Source of the DNA: Streptomyces sp. cf386
GTDB lineage: Bacteria; Actinomycetota; Actinomycetes; Streptomycetales; Streptomycetaceae
Direction of reading: 5' to 3'
DNA: 64,000 nucleotides
Assembly (NCBI RefSeq): GCF_900103585.1
Contig: NZ_FNHV01000018.1
Coordinates: 124,001 to 188,000, forward strand
The notes under the pieces: model-generated
Told to the model about the DNA's origin: nothing
The model's database searches: none
Seen by the model: only the letters and a program-made list of their open reading frames with translations
Program-made: the position numbers and the translations under genes
Shown here: one piece after another, positions 50,348-58,456 of the stretch
Layout of the letters: the number at the start of each line of letters is the position of its first letter
Position numbering within the stretch: position 1 is the stretch's first letter

Positions 50348-50363
50348 GTGCGAACGATAGCAT
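50348..50363. promoter_or_regulatory. LacI-type operator, site 4
   Basis: GTGCGAACGATAGCAT matches the regulon palindrome with one half degenerate. It lies between the FMN reductase and the enolase-like gene, closer to the former. Confidence 0.68.
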
Positions 50364-50462
50364 TGACTCGCCAGTGAACCAATAGAGCGAAGCAAACCCC
50401 TTGCCCGCAGGTGCACAGTGCTAGCTACCCCCTTGACATCGACGCCGACACTTCGCACGATT

Positions 50463-50478
50463 GCGCTATCGTTAGCAT
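50463..50478. promoter_or_regulatory. LacI-type operator, site 5
   Basis: GCGCTATCGTTAGCAT, 291 bases upstream of the enolase-like gene. With site 4 (115 bases centre to centre) it could support looping. No other motif was recognised in the remaining 290 bases of leader, which may include an unrecognised small gene. Confidence 0.72.
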
Positions 50479-50768
50479 GCCAGCCGCGATGAGCGAGCAA
50501 TCTTCGTCATCGCCCTTCGCACCCGTAAGCCCCGGGTCGACTCCGGCACGACGGCGAAGAGAGCCGTACGACACTTCGCCCGCCGCCGACACCGGTAGTA
50601 CCCGGCACCCGGTCCGGAAGTCACACCGCTGATTCGACCCCCACCGGTTCGTCAGCGAGGACCTTGCACACGCCTCAGATCTCCGGGGCGTCCGCCCCAC
50701 CGTGACCGGCGCCGGCACGAGACACCGCCCTTCCTCCGATCGTCCGAACTCCGAAAGGTTGCACCGCC

Positions 50769-52079
50769 ATGACAGACGCGCGGATCGCCAAACTCCACGG
50801 CCGCAGGGTGTGGGATTCACGTGGCCGGCCGACCGTCGAGGTCGAAGCCCACCTGGCGGACGGTGCGATCGGGCGGGCCATCGCGCCGGCAGGAGCCTCG
50901 ACGGGGCAGGGCGAAGCGCTCGATCTGCGCGACGGCGGCGACCGCTTCGGCGGGTTCGACGTCCACCGCGCGGTGGGCTCGGTGAACCACGAGTTCGCGC
51001 CCGCCCTCATGGATCTCGACGCGACCGACCAGGAGACCGTCGACCGTCTCCTGGTGGACCTCGATGGAACCCCCGACCGCAGCCGTCTCGGCGGCAACGC
51101 GATCGTGGCCACGTCCATGGCCATCCTGCACGCCACCGCCGCGTCGGCTCGCGTACCGCTGTGGCAACACCTGGCGGGCGGCCGACCGGTCCGCATCCCG
51201 CTGCCGGAGATCCAGATCTTCGGCGGCGGCGCCCACGCGGACCGCCGGGTCGACGTACAGGACTTCATGGTGATGTGCCCTGCGGCAGCAAGCTTCTCGG
51301 AAGCGCTGGACTGGACCGCGGAGATCTACCGGGCGGCCGGAAGCCTCATGCGTCGGGCGGGCAAGGCACAGGGAGTGGCCGACGAGGGCGGATTCTGGCC
51401 CGCGTTCGACTCCAACGAGGAGGCGCTGGAGACACTGACCCGCGCCATCAAGACCGCGGGCTTCACTCCCTCGACCCAGGTGGGCATCTCACTGGACGTC
51501 GCCGCCTCGCAGTTCGGCAGTGGCGGGCGGTACACGCTGGCCCTGGACGACCGCACCCTCGGCACCGAAGAGCTGATCGACATGCTGGGCGGCTGGATCG
51601 AGCAGTATCCGATCCTGTCCGTCGAGGACCCGGTGGGCGAGGACGACCATGACGGCATGCTGGAGTTCACCCGGCGCTACGGCCACCGCTGCCAGGTGAT
51701 CGGCGACGACTACCTGGTCACGAACGCCAAGCGGGTGGAGGCGGCGGCAACCGCCGGAGCGGTGAACGCCGTTCTCGTCAAGCCGAACCAGGCCGGAACG
51801 GTCACAGAGGCGTTCCAGGCGCTGCGTGCTGGAAAGGATGCCGGCTTCGGCACGATCGTCTCGGCGCGTTCCGGGGAAACCGAGGACATCACCATTGCCC
51901 ATCTCAGTGTCGGATGGGACGCGGGCCAGCTGAAGGTCGGCTCGTTCACGCGCTCCGAGCGCATGGCGAAATGGAACGAGGTTCTGCGCATCGAGGAGTC
52001 CCTCGGTGAATCCGCGGAATTCAGCGGGTGGTCCGCCCTCACATTCGCCGGATCAGGGCCCATTGCGGCCAAGCCGTAA
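50769..52079 (+). CDS. Divergent enolase paralogue lacking the His373 equivalent
   Basis: 436 residues aligning end to end with phosphopyruvate hydratase: RRVWDSRGRPTVEVEAHLAD, loop APAGASTGQGEALDLRDGG, GGAHADRR, ADEGGFWP, SLDVAASQFG, SVEDPVGEDD, IGDDYLVTNAKR and VLVKPNQAGTVTE. Metal ligands Asp243, Glu286 and Asp313, acid/base residues Glu206 and Lys338, and Lys389 are kept. Two key positions differ: Asp165 stands where yeast Glu168 is, and Ala366 where His373 is (VSARSGETED instead of VSHRSGETED). A housekeeping enolase is therefore unlikely; a changed hydro-lyase or related enolisation on a catabolic acid is inferred. First gene of a run with dioxygenase, CMD protein and alcohol dehydrogenase under LacI sites 4-5. 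Confidence 0.85.
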   Translation: MTDARIAKLHGRRVWDSRGRPTVEVEAHLADGAIGRAIAPAGASTGQGEALDLRDGGDRFGGFDVHRAVGSVNHEFAPALMDLDATDQETVDRLLVDLDGTPDRSRLGGNAIVATSMAILHATAASARVPLWQHLAGGRPVRIPLPEIQIFGGGAHADRRVDVQDFMVMCPAAASFSEALDWTAEIYRAAGSLMRRAGKAQGVADEGGFWPAFDSNEEALETLTRAIKTAGFTPSTQVGISLDVAASQFGSGGRYTLALDDRTLGTEELIDMLGGWIEQYPILSVEDPVGEDDHDGMLEFTRRYGHRCQVIGDDYLVTNAKRVEAAATAGAVNAVLVKPNQAGTVTEAFQALRAGKDAGFGTIVSARSGETEDITIAHLSVGWDAGQLKVGSFTRSERMAKWNEVLRIEESLGESAEFSGWSALTFAGSGPIAAKP

Positions 52080-52138
52080 AACGCATCGAAGTATTACAGT
52101 CATCGCATTCCAGAGCCGATCGGAGCACGGAGGCCCGC

Positions 52139-53143
52139 ATGCTGCCACCCGTCAATCTGCGCCCGAGTTTCAACATCACCCGCTCCAGCCACGTCCGTCT
52201 CACGGTCGCCGATCTGGCCGAGAGCCGGAACTTCTACGTGAACGCGCTGGGTCTCGTCGTCAGCGATGAGGACGAGCGCACGTGCTATCTGCGCGGCCTG
52301 GCCGAAGCCTGTCACCACAGCCTCGTTCTGGAGCTGGACGAGGAGGGCGCGGGCTCGTGCCGGAGGATCGGCTTCCGGGTCTTCTTCGACGAGGACCTCG
52401 ATCTCGCGTACGCCTGGTTCCGTGACCGGGGGCTGCCCGCCGAGTGGGTCGACGTCCCGTACCAGGGCCGCACCCTGCACGTCAGCGACCCCATCGGTAC
52501 GCCACTGGAACTGTGCGCGCACATGGAGACCAGGCCTCGGCTGCACATCGACTTCGAGCGGTACAAGGGCGCCCACGCGCAGCGGCTGGACCACTACCAG
52601 GTCTTCGCGCCCGACACCTTTGAGCTGTGCGCGTTCTACAGCGAGCTCGGCTTCCGCAACTCGGAGTACCTGGAGCACGGCGACACGTTGCTGGGTGCGT
52701 TCATGTACCGCAAGGGCACCTGTCTGGACCTGGCGATCGTGGAGAACACCGGTCCCGCCCTGCACCACTTCGCCTACACCGTCTCCGAGAGCCGCGACAT
52801 CTTCACCGCCTGCGACTGGGCGGGCATCCTCGGCTACGGCGACGGCGTGGAGCGGGGCCCCGGACGGCACGGTCCGGGCGGGATGCTCTTCGTCTACCTC
52901 CGCGACCCCGACGGCCACCGGGTGGAGGTCTTCAACAGCCATTACCAGACGATCGACACCGAGATCGAGCCCGTCCGCTGGGACGCTGCATCGCTGAGCA
53001 CCAACGCCCGCTGGGGCCTGCCGGCCCTGGAGAAGTGGTACTTCGAGGCGTCGCCCTTCGTCGGCGCGCCCCAGATCCCGCCGGCCGAACCACCGAAGCC
53101 CATGTCGCTGGAGCGGTTCCTGCTCGAACAGCCCCTCCCCTGA
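52139..53143 (+). CDS. Type I extradiol ring-cleavage dioxygenase-like protein
   Basis: 334 residues; CGGAGG five bases before the ATG. Two VOC domains, the second catalytic. By recall alignment to homoprotocatechuate 2,3-dioxygenase, metal ligands are His152 (RLDHYQVFAP), His210 (PALHHFAYTV) and Glu263 (GHRVEVFNSHY). Arg239 and Tyr253 also match. The acid/base residue His200 seems replaced by Leu196 (RKGTCLDLAI instead of a VHDTAL-type segment), and Asn157 by Gln154. The C-terminal lid ends in PPKPMSLERFLLEQPLP. It may cleave an unusual catechol or have altered chemistry. It follows the enolase-like gene in the same direction. Confidence 0.82.
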   Translation: MLPPVNLRPSFNITRSSHVRLTVADLAESRNFYVNALGLVVSDEDERTCYLRGLAEACHHSLVLELDEEGAGSCRRIGFRVFFDEDLDLAYAWFRDRGLPAEWVDVPYQGRTLHVSDPIGTPLELCAHMETRPRLHIDFERYKGAHAQRLDHYQVFAPDTFELCAFYSELGFRNSEYLEHGDTLLGAFMYRKGTCLDLAIVENTGPALHHFAYTVSESRDIFTACDWAGILGYGDGVERGPGRHGPGGMLFVYLRDPDGHRVEVFNSHYQTIDTEIEPVRWDAASLSTNARWGLPALEKWYFEASPFVGAPQIPPAEPPKPMSLERFLLEQPLP

Positions 53144-53200
53144 CCTTTCGCAGGTTCCCTTCCCCCGACCCTTCGCATGTCAGTCCCCCAAGGAGACGCC

Positions 53201-53752
53201 ATGGCACGAGTGCCCTACCTGCGCCGCGAGGACGCGGACGAGTCGATGAAGCCGCTGTACGACCGGCTGGAGACCGAACGCAAGGTACCGACCGCGAACA
53301 TCTTCCTCGCCCTCGCCAACGCCCCCACCCAGCTGGACGCCTTCCTGACCTACGCCAACTCGCTGCGGGCCGCCGACCTCAGCCCGAAACTGCGCGAGCT
53401 GGCCATTCTCACCGTAGGTCACGCGACCCGGTCCGCGTACGAGGTCGCGCACCACCAGTCGCACGGTCTCAAGGCGGGGCTCACAGAGGAACAGCTCGCG
53501 GCGGTGGCCGACTTCGAGTCGTCCGACCTGTTCGACGTGACGGAGAAGGCGGTGATGCGCCTCGCCAGAGAATCCACGCTCCGGGTCGATGTGTCGGAGG
53601 AGACATGGCGTGCCGCCGCCGACCTTCTGACGGACCGGCAGATGGTCGAACTGTCATTGTCCATTGCCTGGTACAACTCCGGCGTCCGCATCATGGGGCT
53701 GCTGGACATCGACCTTGAGGCCAATTACCAGGACCCCTTCCCGAATTCGTAG
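53201..53752 (+). CDS. Carboxymuconolactone decarboxylase (CMD) family protein
   Basis: 183 residues; AAGGAG before the ATG at 53201. Helical AhpD/CMD fold: LAILTVGHATRSAYEVAHHQ with the conserved Glu/His pair, but no CxxC is visible, so a peroxidase role is unlikely. Early NIFLALANAPTQLDAFLTYA is typical of plant-pathway CMD-like proteins. It lies between the dioxygenase and the alcohol dehydrogenase. Function likely decarboxylation or proton transfer on a ring-derived acid; this is inference. Confidence 0.85.
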   Translation: MARVPYLRREDADESMKPLYDRLETERKVPTANIFLALANAPTQLDAFLTYANSLRAADLSPKLRELAILTVGHATRSAYEVAHHQSHGLKAGLTEEQLAAVADFESSDLFDVTEKAVMRLARESTLRVDVSEETWRAAADLLTDRQMVELSLSIAWYNSGVRIMGLLDIDLEANYQDPFPNS

Positions 53753-53792
53753 TCATCGGCACCGTACGGCTCATCAATTCAGGAGTATTTCA

Positions 53793-54902
53793 ATGGCGAA
53801 AATGCTCGCTGCACGACTGCACGCGCTCGGTGAGCCGATGTCCGTGGACACGATCGACGTGCCCACCCCACGGCCGACCGACGTGCTGGTGCGGGTCAAG
53901 GCGTGCGGGATCGTGCCGAACATGGCCAACGTGATCAACAACTGGCCCACCTGGTACCCGCACCAGCCGCTGCCCAAGCTCCCCGCGATCTTCGGCCTGG
54001 ATCCCACGGGTGTGGTCGAGGCGGTCGGCGAGGCCGTACTCAACACCAAGCCCGGCGACCGGGTCTATGTGAGCCCCCTGCGGTCCTGCGGCAGTTGCCA
54101 GGTGTGCCGCGGCGGCGAACTCAGCCGGTGCCGCTACTTCACGCTGAACGGCTACTTCAGCACGTCCCGTGACGGCCAGCGGATCTTCGACCTCTACCCT
54201 TACGGCGGCTTCGCGGAGTACATGACCGCCCCGCAGTACTCGATCGTCAACATCCCGGACAACATGACGTTCGAGCAGGCCGGCAAGCTCGGCTACATCG
54301 GCACCTCCTACGGAGCCCTCAAGCACGCCGCGGCCGGCCCCGGCCAGGTCGCGCTGATCGACGGAATCACCGGCACTCTCGGCGTCGCCTCCACCCTCCT
54401 CGCGCTGGCCTCGGGCGTCTCCAAGGTCCTCGGAACCGGCCGCAACGAGGAGCTCCTCAAGCGTGTCAAGGAACTGGCCCCGGACCGGATCGAAGTCATG
54501 CGGCTGGGCGAGGGCTCCACCGGCGAGTGGGCCAAGTCCCGCACCGGCGGCGAGGGGGCGGACTTCGTCATCAGCGCCCTGGGGGCAAAGGCCCCGGTCG
54601 AGACGATGCTCGACTCGATGCAGGGTGTCCGCCGGGGCGGCAAGGTGGTCAACGTCGGGGGCGTGGCCGACCGGTTGCCCGTGGACGTGAAGTGGCTCAT
54701 GGACGAGCAGGTCCAGCTGATCGGCTCCAACTGGTTCACCACCGCACAGGGCCAGGAAGTCGCAGACATGGTGGCCACCGGAGCCCTGGACCTGTCCTAC
54801 CTGATCACCAAGCCCTTCCCCCTGTCGAATGTCAACGAGGCGATCTCGGGACGCGCCACGGACAGCGACGGCGGATTCAGCAATTACGTCGTGACGCCCT
54901 GA
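53793..54902 (+). CDS. Zinc-dependent alcohol dehydrogenase (MDR family)
   Basis: 369 residues, AGGAG before the ATG. GroES-like N-domain with LPAIFGLDPTGVVEAVGEAV and a structural zinc cluster SCGSCQVCRGGELSRC (four Cys). The catalytic zinc Cys may be that in VKACGIVPNM. The Rossmann part IDGITGTLGVASTLLALASG has a variant glycine motif. It is followed by a strong terminator and ends the run from the enolase-like gene. It probably oxidises an alcohol or reduces an aldehyde of the same pathway. Confidence 0.88.
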   Translation: MAKMLAARLHALGEPMSVDTIDVPTPRPTDVLVRVKACGIVPNMANVINNWPTWYPHQPLPKLPAIFGLDPTGVVEAVGEAVLNTKPGDRVYVSPLRSCGSCQVCRGGELSRCRYFTLNGYFSTSRDGQRIFDLYPYGGFAEYMTAPQYSIVNIPDNMTFEQAGKLGYIGTSYGALKHAAAGPGQVALIDGITGTLGVASTLLALASGVSKVLGTGRNEELLKRVKELAPDRIEVMRLGEGSTGEWAKSRTGGEGADFVISALGAKAPVETMLDSMQGVRRGGKVVNVGGVADRLPVDVKWLMDEQVQLIGSNWFTTAQGQEVADMVATGALDLSYLITKPFPLSNVNEAISGRATDSDGGFSNYVVTP

Positions 54903-54921
54903 ACCGCTGATCGTTCATACT

Positions 54922-54965
54922 CACCCCGCGGCGGCCCTGTTCTGCCCTGACGCCGCCGCGGGGTG
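54922..54965 (+). terminator. Hairpin at the end of the enolase-dioxygenase run
   Basis: 14-bp perfect stem (CACCCCGCGGCGGC at 54922-54935 with 54952-54965) and a 16-base loop, 20 bases after the alcohol dehydrogenase stop. Confidence 0.78.
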
Positions 54966-54987
54966 TCCCAGCAGGACGGAGGAGCCG

Positions 54988-55896
54988 ATGGAACTGCGCT
55001 GGCTGGAATCGTTCGTTGTCGTCGCGGAGGAGCTGCACTTCGCGCGGGCTTCGGACCGTCTGCATCTCGCCCCGTCGGCCCTCAGCGCCCAGATCAGAGC
55101 GCTGGAGTCACACCTGGGCGTACGCCTGATCGACCGTGGACGACGCACCCGCCCGGCGCTGACCAGTGCCGGGCAGCTGTTCTTGGAGGAGGCACGGCTG
55201 ACGCTCGCCCAGGTCGCCCGGGCCGAGGCAGTGGGCCGCCGTGCCGGTCGCGGGGAGCTGGGGCACGCCCAGATCGCGTACGTCGCCTCGGCCGCGTTCT
55301 CCGGAGTGCTGACCGACGTCCTCACCCGCTGCGCGGCGCCAGGCACTCAGCTCACCGTGCAGGTACGCGAGTTGGAGACCCCTGCACAGCTGGAGGCGCT
55401 GGCCTGCGGGGACATCGACGTCGGATTCCTGCGCTGGCGGCCCGAGTACCCGCCCGAAGTCACGGCCACCTGTCTGCTCACCGAGAAGGTCGTCCTGGCG
55501 CTTCCGGCCGACGCGCCGCTCGCGGCCTACGAGGCGATACCGGCGGCGAAGCTGCGCGACGAGCAGTTCGTGGCCCCGCACTTCGACGAGGAGTACGGCT
55601 GCCGCGACCAGATCCTGGAGGTGGCGGAGCAGGGGGGTTTCAGCCCACGGTGCGCTCCCCCGGTGCGGGACTTCATTGCAGCCCTGACGCTGGTGGGTGG
55701 TGGTCTCGCGGTAGCCCTGGTCCCCGATTCACTGCGCCGTGTGCAGATCCCGGGTGTGGCCTACCGTTCGCTGGCGGACGTACCGCTGACCACCCGACTG
55801 GTGGGCGCCTACCGCAGGAGCGAGACCTCGCCCGCGGTCCGCGCTGTGATCCGCCGTCTGCGCGAGGCGGCTGCCGCCACGGTCACTGCCGGCTGA
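54988..55896 (+). CDS. LysR family transcriptional regulator
   Basis: 302 residues. Helix-turn-helix ELRWLESFVVVAEELHFARA, then LAPSALSAQIRALESHLGVR, an opening common in BenM/CatM-type LysR proteins. Effector domain from about 90. It stands between two transcription units in the same direction, after a terminator, so its target is unclear: either the enolase-dioxygenase run or the dehydrogenase downstream. Confidence 0.92.
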   Translation: MELRWLESFVVVAEELHFARASDRLHLAPSALSAQIRALESHLGVRLIDRGRRTRPALTSAGQLFLEEARLTLAQVARAEAVGRRAGRGELGHAQIAYVASAAFSGVLTDVLTRCAAPGTQLTVQVRELETPAQLEALACGDIDVGFLRWRPEYPPEVTATCLLTEKVVLALPADAPLAAYEAIPAAKLRDEQFVAPHFDEEYGCRDQILEVAEQGGFSPRCAPPVRDFIAALTLVGGGLAVALVPDSLRRVQIPGVAYRSLADVPLTTRLVGAYRRSETSPAVRAVIRRLREAAAATVTAG

Positions 55897-56119
55897 AGCG
55901 GCGGCGTCCCCCCAACGGGCCGCCCCCCGAGCCCACTGCGGCCTCCTCGTGCTCGCCTCGCTGTCCGGTCAATGCCGAACCGACGCATGTTTGTACGCGG
56001 AAAACGCACCATCTGAGCAGGTCAGAGGGGGTGCACCCAGCCTACGCTCGACACGGCACCAGACACCGTGGCGGCGGCCGTCGACCGCCGCCGGACGGAG
56101 AGGGCAGGCGGAGGAACAC

Positions 56120-56986
56120 ATGACATCGATCAAGCACGTGGGCGTCGTCGGGGCCGGACAAATGGGCCGGGGCATCACCGAGGTCTGCGCCCGGGCCGGA
56201 CTGCAGGTCACGTTGTGCGACGTGACCGAGGACAGGGCCCGTACCGGACTGGCCGGCGTTGCGGACTCCCTGCTCAAGGCGGAGAAGCGCGGCGCCATCA
56301 CCCCGGACGACCGCGCTCATGCCCTGGCCGGGATCTCGGTCACCGCCGACCTCACCGGCCTGTCCGGGTCGGACCTGGTCATCGAGGCTGCCGTGGAGGA
56401 CGAGCAGGCCAAGACGGCGCTGTTCCGGCAGTTGGACGAGGTGGTCACCGACCCGGCCGCCGTGCTGGCCAGCAACACCTCCTCGATCCCCATCGCCCGG
56501 CTCGCTGCGGCTACCGGGCGGCCGGAGGCGGTGGTCGGCCTGCACTTCTTCAACCCGGTCCCGGTCCTGCCACTGGTCGAGGTGATCCCGTCATTGCACA
56601 CCTCGAAGGCCACGGAACTGCGCGTGCGTGCCTTCGCCGGCGAGATCCTGGGCAAGAAGACCATCGTCGCCGAGGACCGCGCGGGCTTCGTCGTGAACTC
56701 CCTGCTGATTCCTTACCTGTTGGCAGCAGTCCGGATGGTCAGCTCGGGTACGGCGACGGCGGAGGACATCGACACAGGGATGACCGCCGGTTGCGCCCAC
56801 CCCATGGGCCCGCTGCGCCTTGCCGACCTCATCGGCCTGGACACCGTGGCGGCGATAGGCGAGGCGCTGTACGAGGAGTACCGGGAACCGCTGTACGCCC
56901 CTCCCCCGTTGCTGCGCCGGATGGTCGAATCGGGGCTGCTGGGCCGGAAGTCGGGACAGGGGTTCTTCAACTACCAGGCGGCCTGA
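56120..56986 (+). CDS. 3-hydroxyacyl-CoA dehydrogenase (3-hydroxybutyryl-CoA type)
   Basis: 288 residues; GGAGG before the ATG at 56120. NAD motif VGVVGAGQMGRGITEVCARA at the start. Catalytic His in VGLHFFNPVPVLPLVEVIPS with the Glu partner; Asn in DRAGFVVNSLLIPYLLAAVR. C-terminal dimer domain MGPLRLADLIGLDTVAAIGE. Such enzymes convert 3-hydroxyacyl-CoA to 3-ketoacyl-CoA. With the glutaryl-CoA-dehydrogenase-like enzyme at 62-63 kb it would fit processing of crotonyl-CoA-derived products. Confidence 0.92.
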   Translation: MTSIKHVGVVGAGQMGRGITEVCARAGLQVTLCDVTEDRARTGLAGVADSLLKAEKRGAITPDDRAHALAGISVTADLTGLSGSDLVIEAAVEDEQAKTALFRQLDEVVTDPAAVLASNTSSIPIARLAAATGRPEAVVGLHFFNPVPVLPLVEVIPSLHTSKATELRVRAFAGEILGKKTIVAEDRAGFVVNSLLIPYLLAAVRMVSSGTATAEDIDTGMTAGCAHPMGPLRLADLIGLDTVAAIGEALYEEYREPLYAPPPLLRRMVESGLLGRKSGQGFFNYQAA

Positions 56987-57086
56987 GGGCCGGCGCTCCA
57001 GCGGGGCGACTGCCGCCGCCGAGCAGACAGCTGCCGTGCGCCGACCGCCCGCCGGCAGCGGCACGGCCTTCGCCCACCAGCCGACG

Positions 57087-58037
57087 TCATCCACGGGCCG
57101 CGCGCGCCTCCCGGGGGCTCATGCCGTGCACCGCCTTGAAGGCGTGGCTGAAGTGGGCCGGGTCCGGGAAACCCCAACGCCCGCCGATAGCACCGACCGG
57201 AAGGTGGTCCATGGCGGGATCGACGAGGTCCTGCCGACACCGGGCGAGACGCTGTTCCCGGATCCAGCCCGCGACGGTGTACCCCTGCTCGGCCAGCAAC
57301 TTGTACAGGTAGCGGCGGGATATGCGGTGGGCTGCCGCGATGCCCTCGGGGCTCAGCCGGGGGTCGGGGAGCCGCTGTTCCATGTACGCGAGGATGCGCC
57401 GGGTGAGCTGGTCCGGGCCGTCGCCCTCGGCTGCCCGGTCCGCGTCGGCGCGCTCCGCGAGCAGGGTTCCGATCAGGTCGACCACGTTGTCGGCGAGCCG
57501 GGGCGTGCCACGGGACTCCAGGTGCTCCACCTGCTGAGCCAGCCCGTACAGGAAAGGCAGTACCGCCGGGCCGAGCCCGTCATGACGCGACACCGCAGTC
57601 GCCGTCACCCGCGCCAGATCACGCTCCGCCATCTTCAACATGGCCTGCGGAAACATCAGTACGAGGCCGCTGTGGCGCTGATCGAGCTCGTAGGTGAAGG
57701 GACGGCGAGTGTCGTAGATCACCAGTTCGCCCGGACCCACCCGAACCTGACGGTCTCTCTGGGTGAGGACGCCCTGCCCGGAGAGCTGCAGAGTGAGCTG
57801 GACGAAGTCGGGTGCGTCGGAGCCGATGTGCCTGCGGGTGCGGGCGATGCTGTGCGGTTCGGCGGTGATGAGGGACATCAGTACCTGGCCGAACCGCGCG
57901 GCGTGCAGCGACGCGTGGAAGTCGGAGCTCTCGCGCGGCAGCACATCCAGGGGCGCCAGATTCCGGCTGACGGCGTCCCGCCAGCATTCCAGTCTCTCCG
58001 TGGCCGTGCCATCGCTCGGCGTCGTTATCCGGGGCAT
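57087..58037 (-). CDS. AraC family transcriptional regulator
   Basis: 316 residues; GGAGG eight bases before the ATG at 58037. The N-terminal AraC-binding-like cupin domain includes VRVGPGELVIYDTRRPFTYE. The C-terminal double helix-turn-helix has LSPEGIAAAHRISRRYLYKL and RWGFPDPAHFSHAFKAVHGM with SPREARAARG. It is divergent from the flavin monooxygenase pair, 419 bases away, which it probably activates in response to an aromatic inducer (family NphR/FeaR-like). Confidence 0.9.
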   Translation of the reverse strand: MPRITTPSDGTATERLECWRDAVSRNLAPLDVLPRESSDFHASLHAARFGQVLMSLITAEPHSIARTRRHIGSDAPDFVQLTLQLSGQGVLTQRDRQVRVGPGELVIYDTRRPFTYELDQRHSGLVLMFPQAMLKMAERDLARVTATAVSRHDGLGPAVLPFLYGLAQQVEHLESRGTPRLADNVVDLIGTLLAERADADRAAEGDGPDQLTRRILAYMEQRLPDPRLSPEGIAAAHRISRRYLYKLLAEQGYTVAGWIREQRLARCRQDLVDPAMDHLPVGAIGGRWGFPDPAHFSHAFKAVHGMSPREARAARG

Positions 58038-58456
58038 ACGGCTCACCTCCTGGCGCATCCGGTCCCCGAGGAAAAGAACTCGAATTGCCCTCCTCCTGAG
58101 AGGGATTCTAAATCGCACCGGACGAGCCGTAACCGGCCTTTACGACGGATCTTTTCGGCTGTCGCCGGCGTCCGGGGAGTGGTGCTCAGCCAAGCAAATT
58201 GCCTGTGCTCCCGTACACAAGCGGGCCATGTGCCTCTCCCCACATCATTCGGGCAGTGACGAGGAGATATCGGCCGGGGTCCGTGCAGGACGAGCACGAC
58301 ACGGCCCGGTGAACCGCCCCGCCGGAACCTCGCTGCCGCGTCCTCAGCCGGGAGCGTCCCGGGGGAGCGGGCGGCCCTTCTCCTCAAGCCGTTGAGGCAA
58401 CCATCCATCAGCCGCACCAGGTCCCCCCGGACCAAAAGCATTCTCAAGGACCGATC
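58038..58456. other. 419-base divergent promoter region
   Basis: Between the araC gene and the monooxygenase. No gene is evident. The central part (58140-58270) is lower in GC than the flanks and likely holds both promoters and AraC sites, but no clear repeat was identified. Confidence 0.45.
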
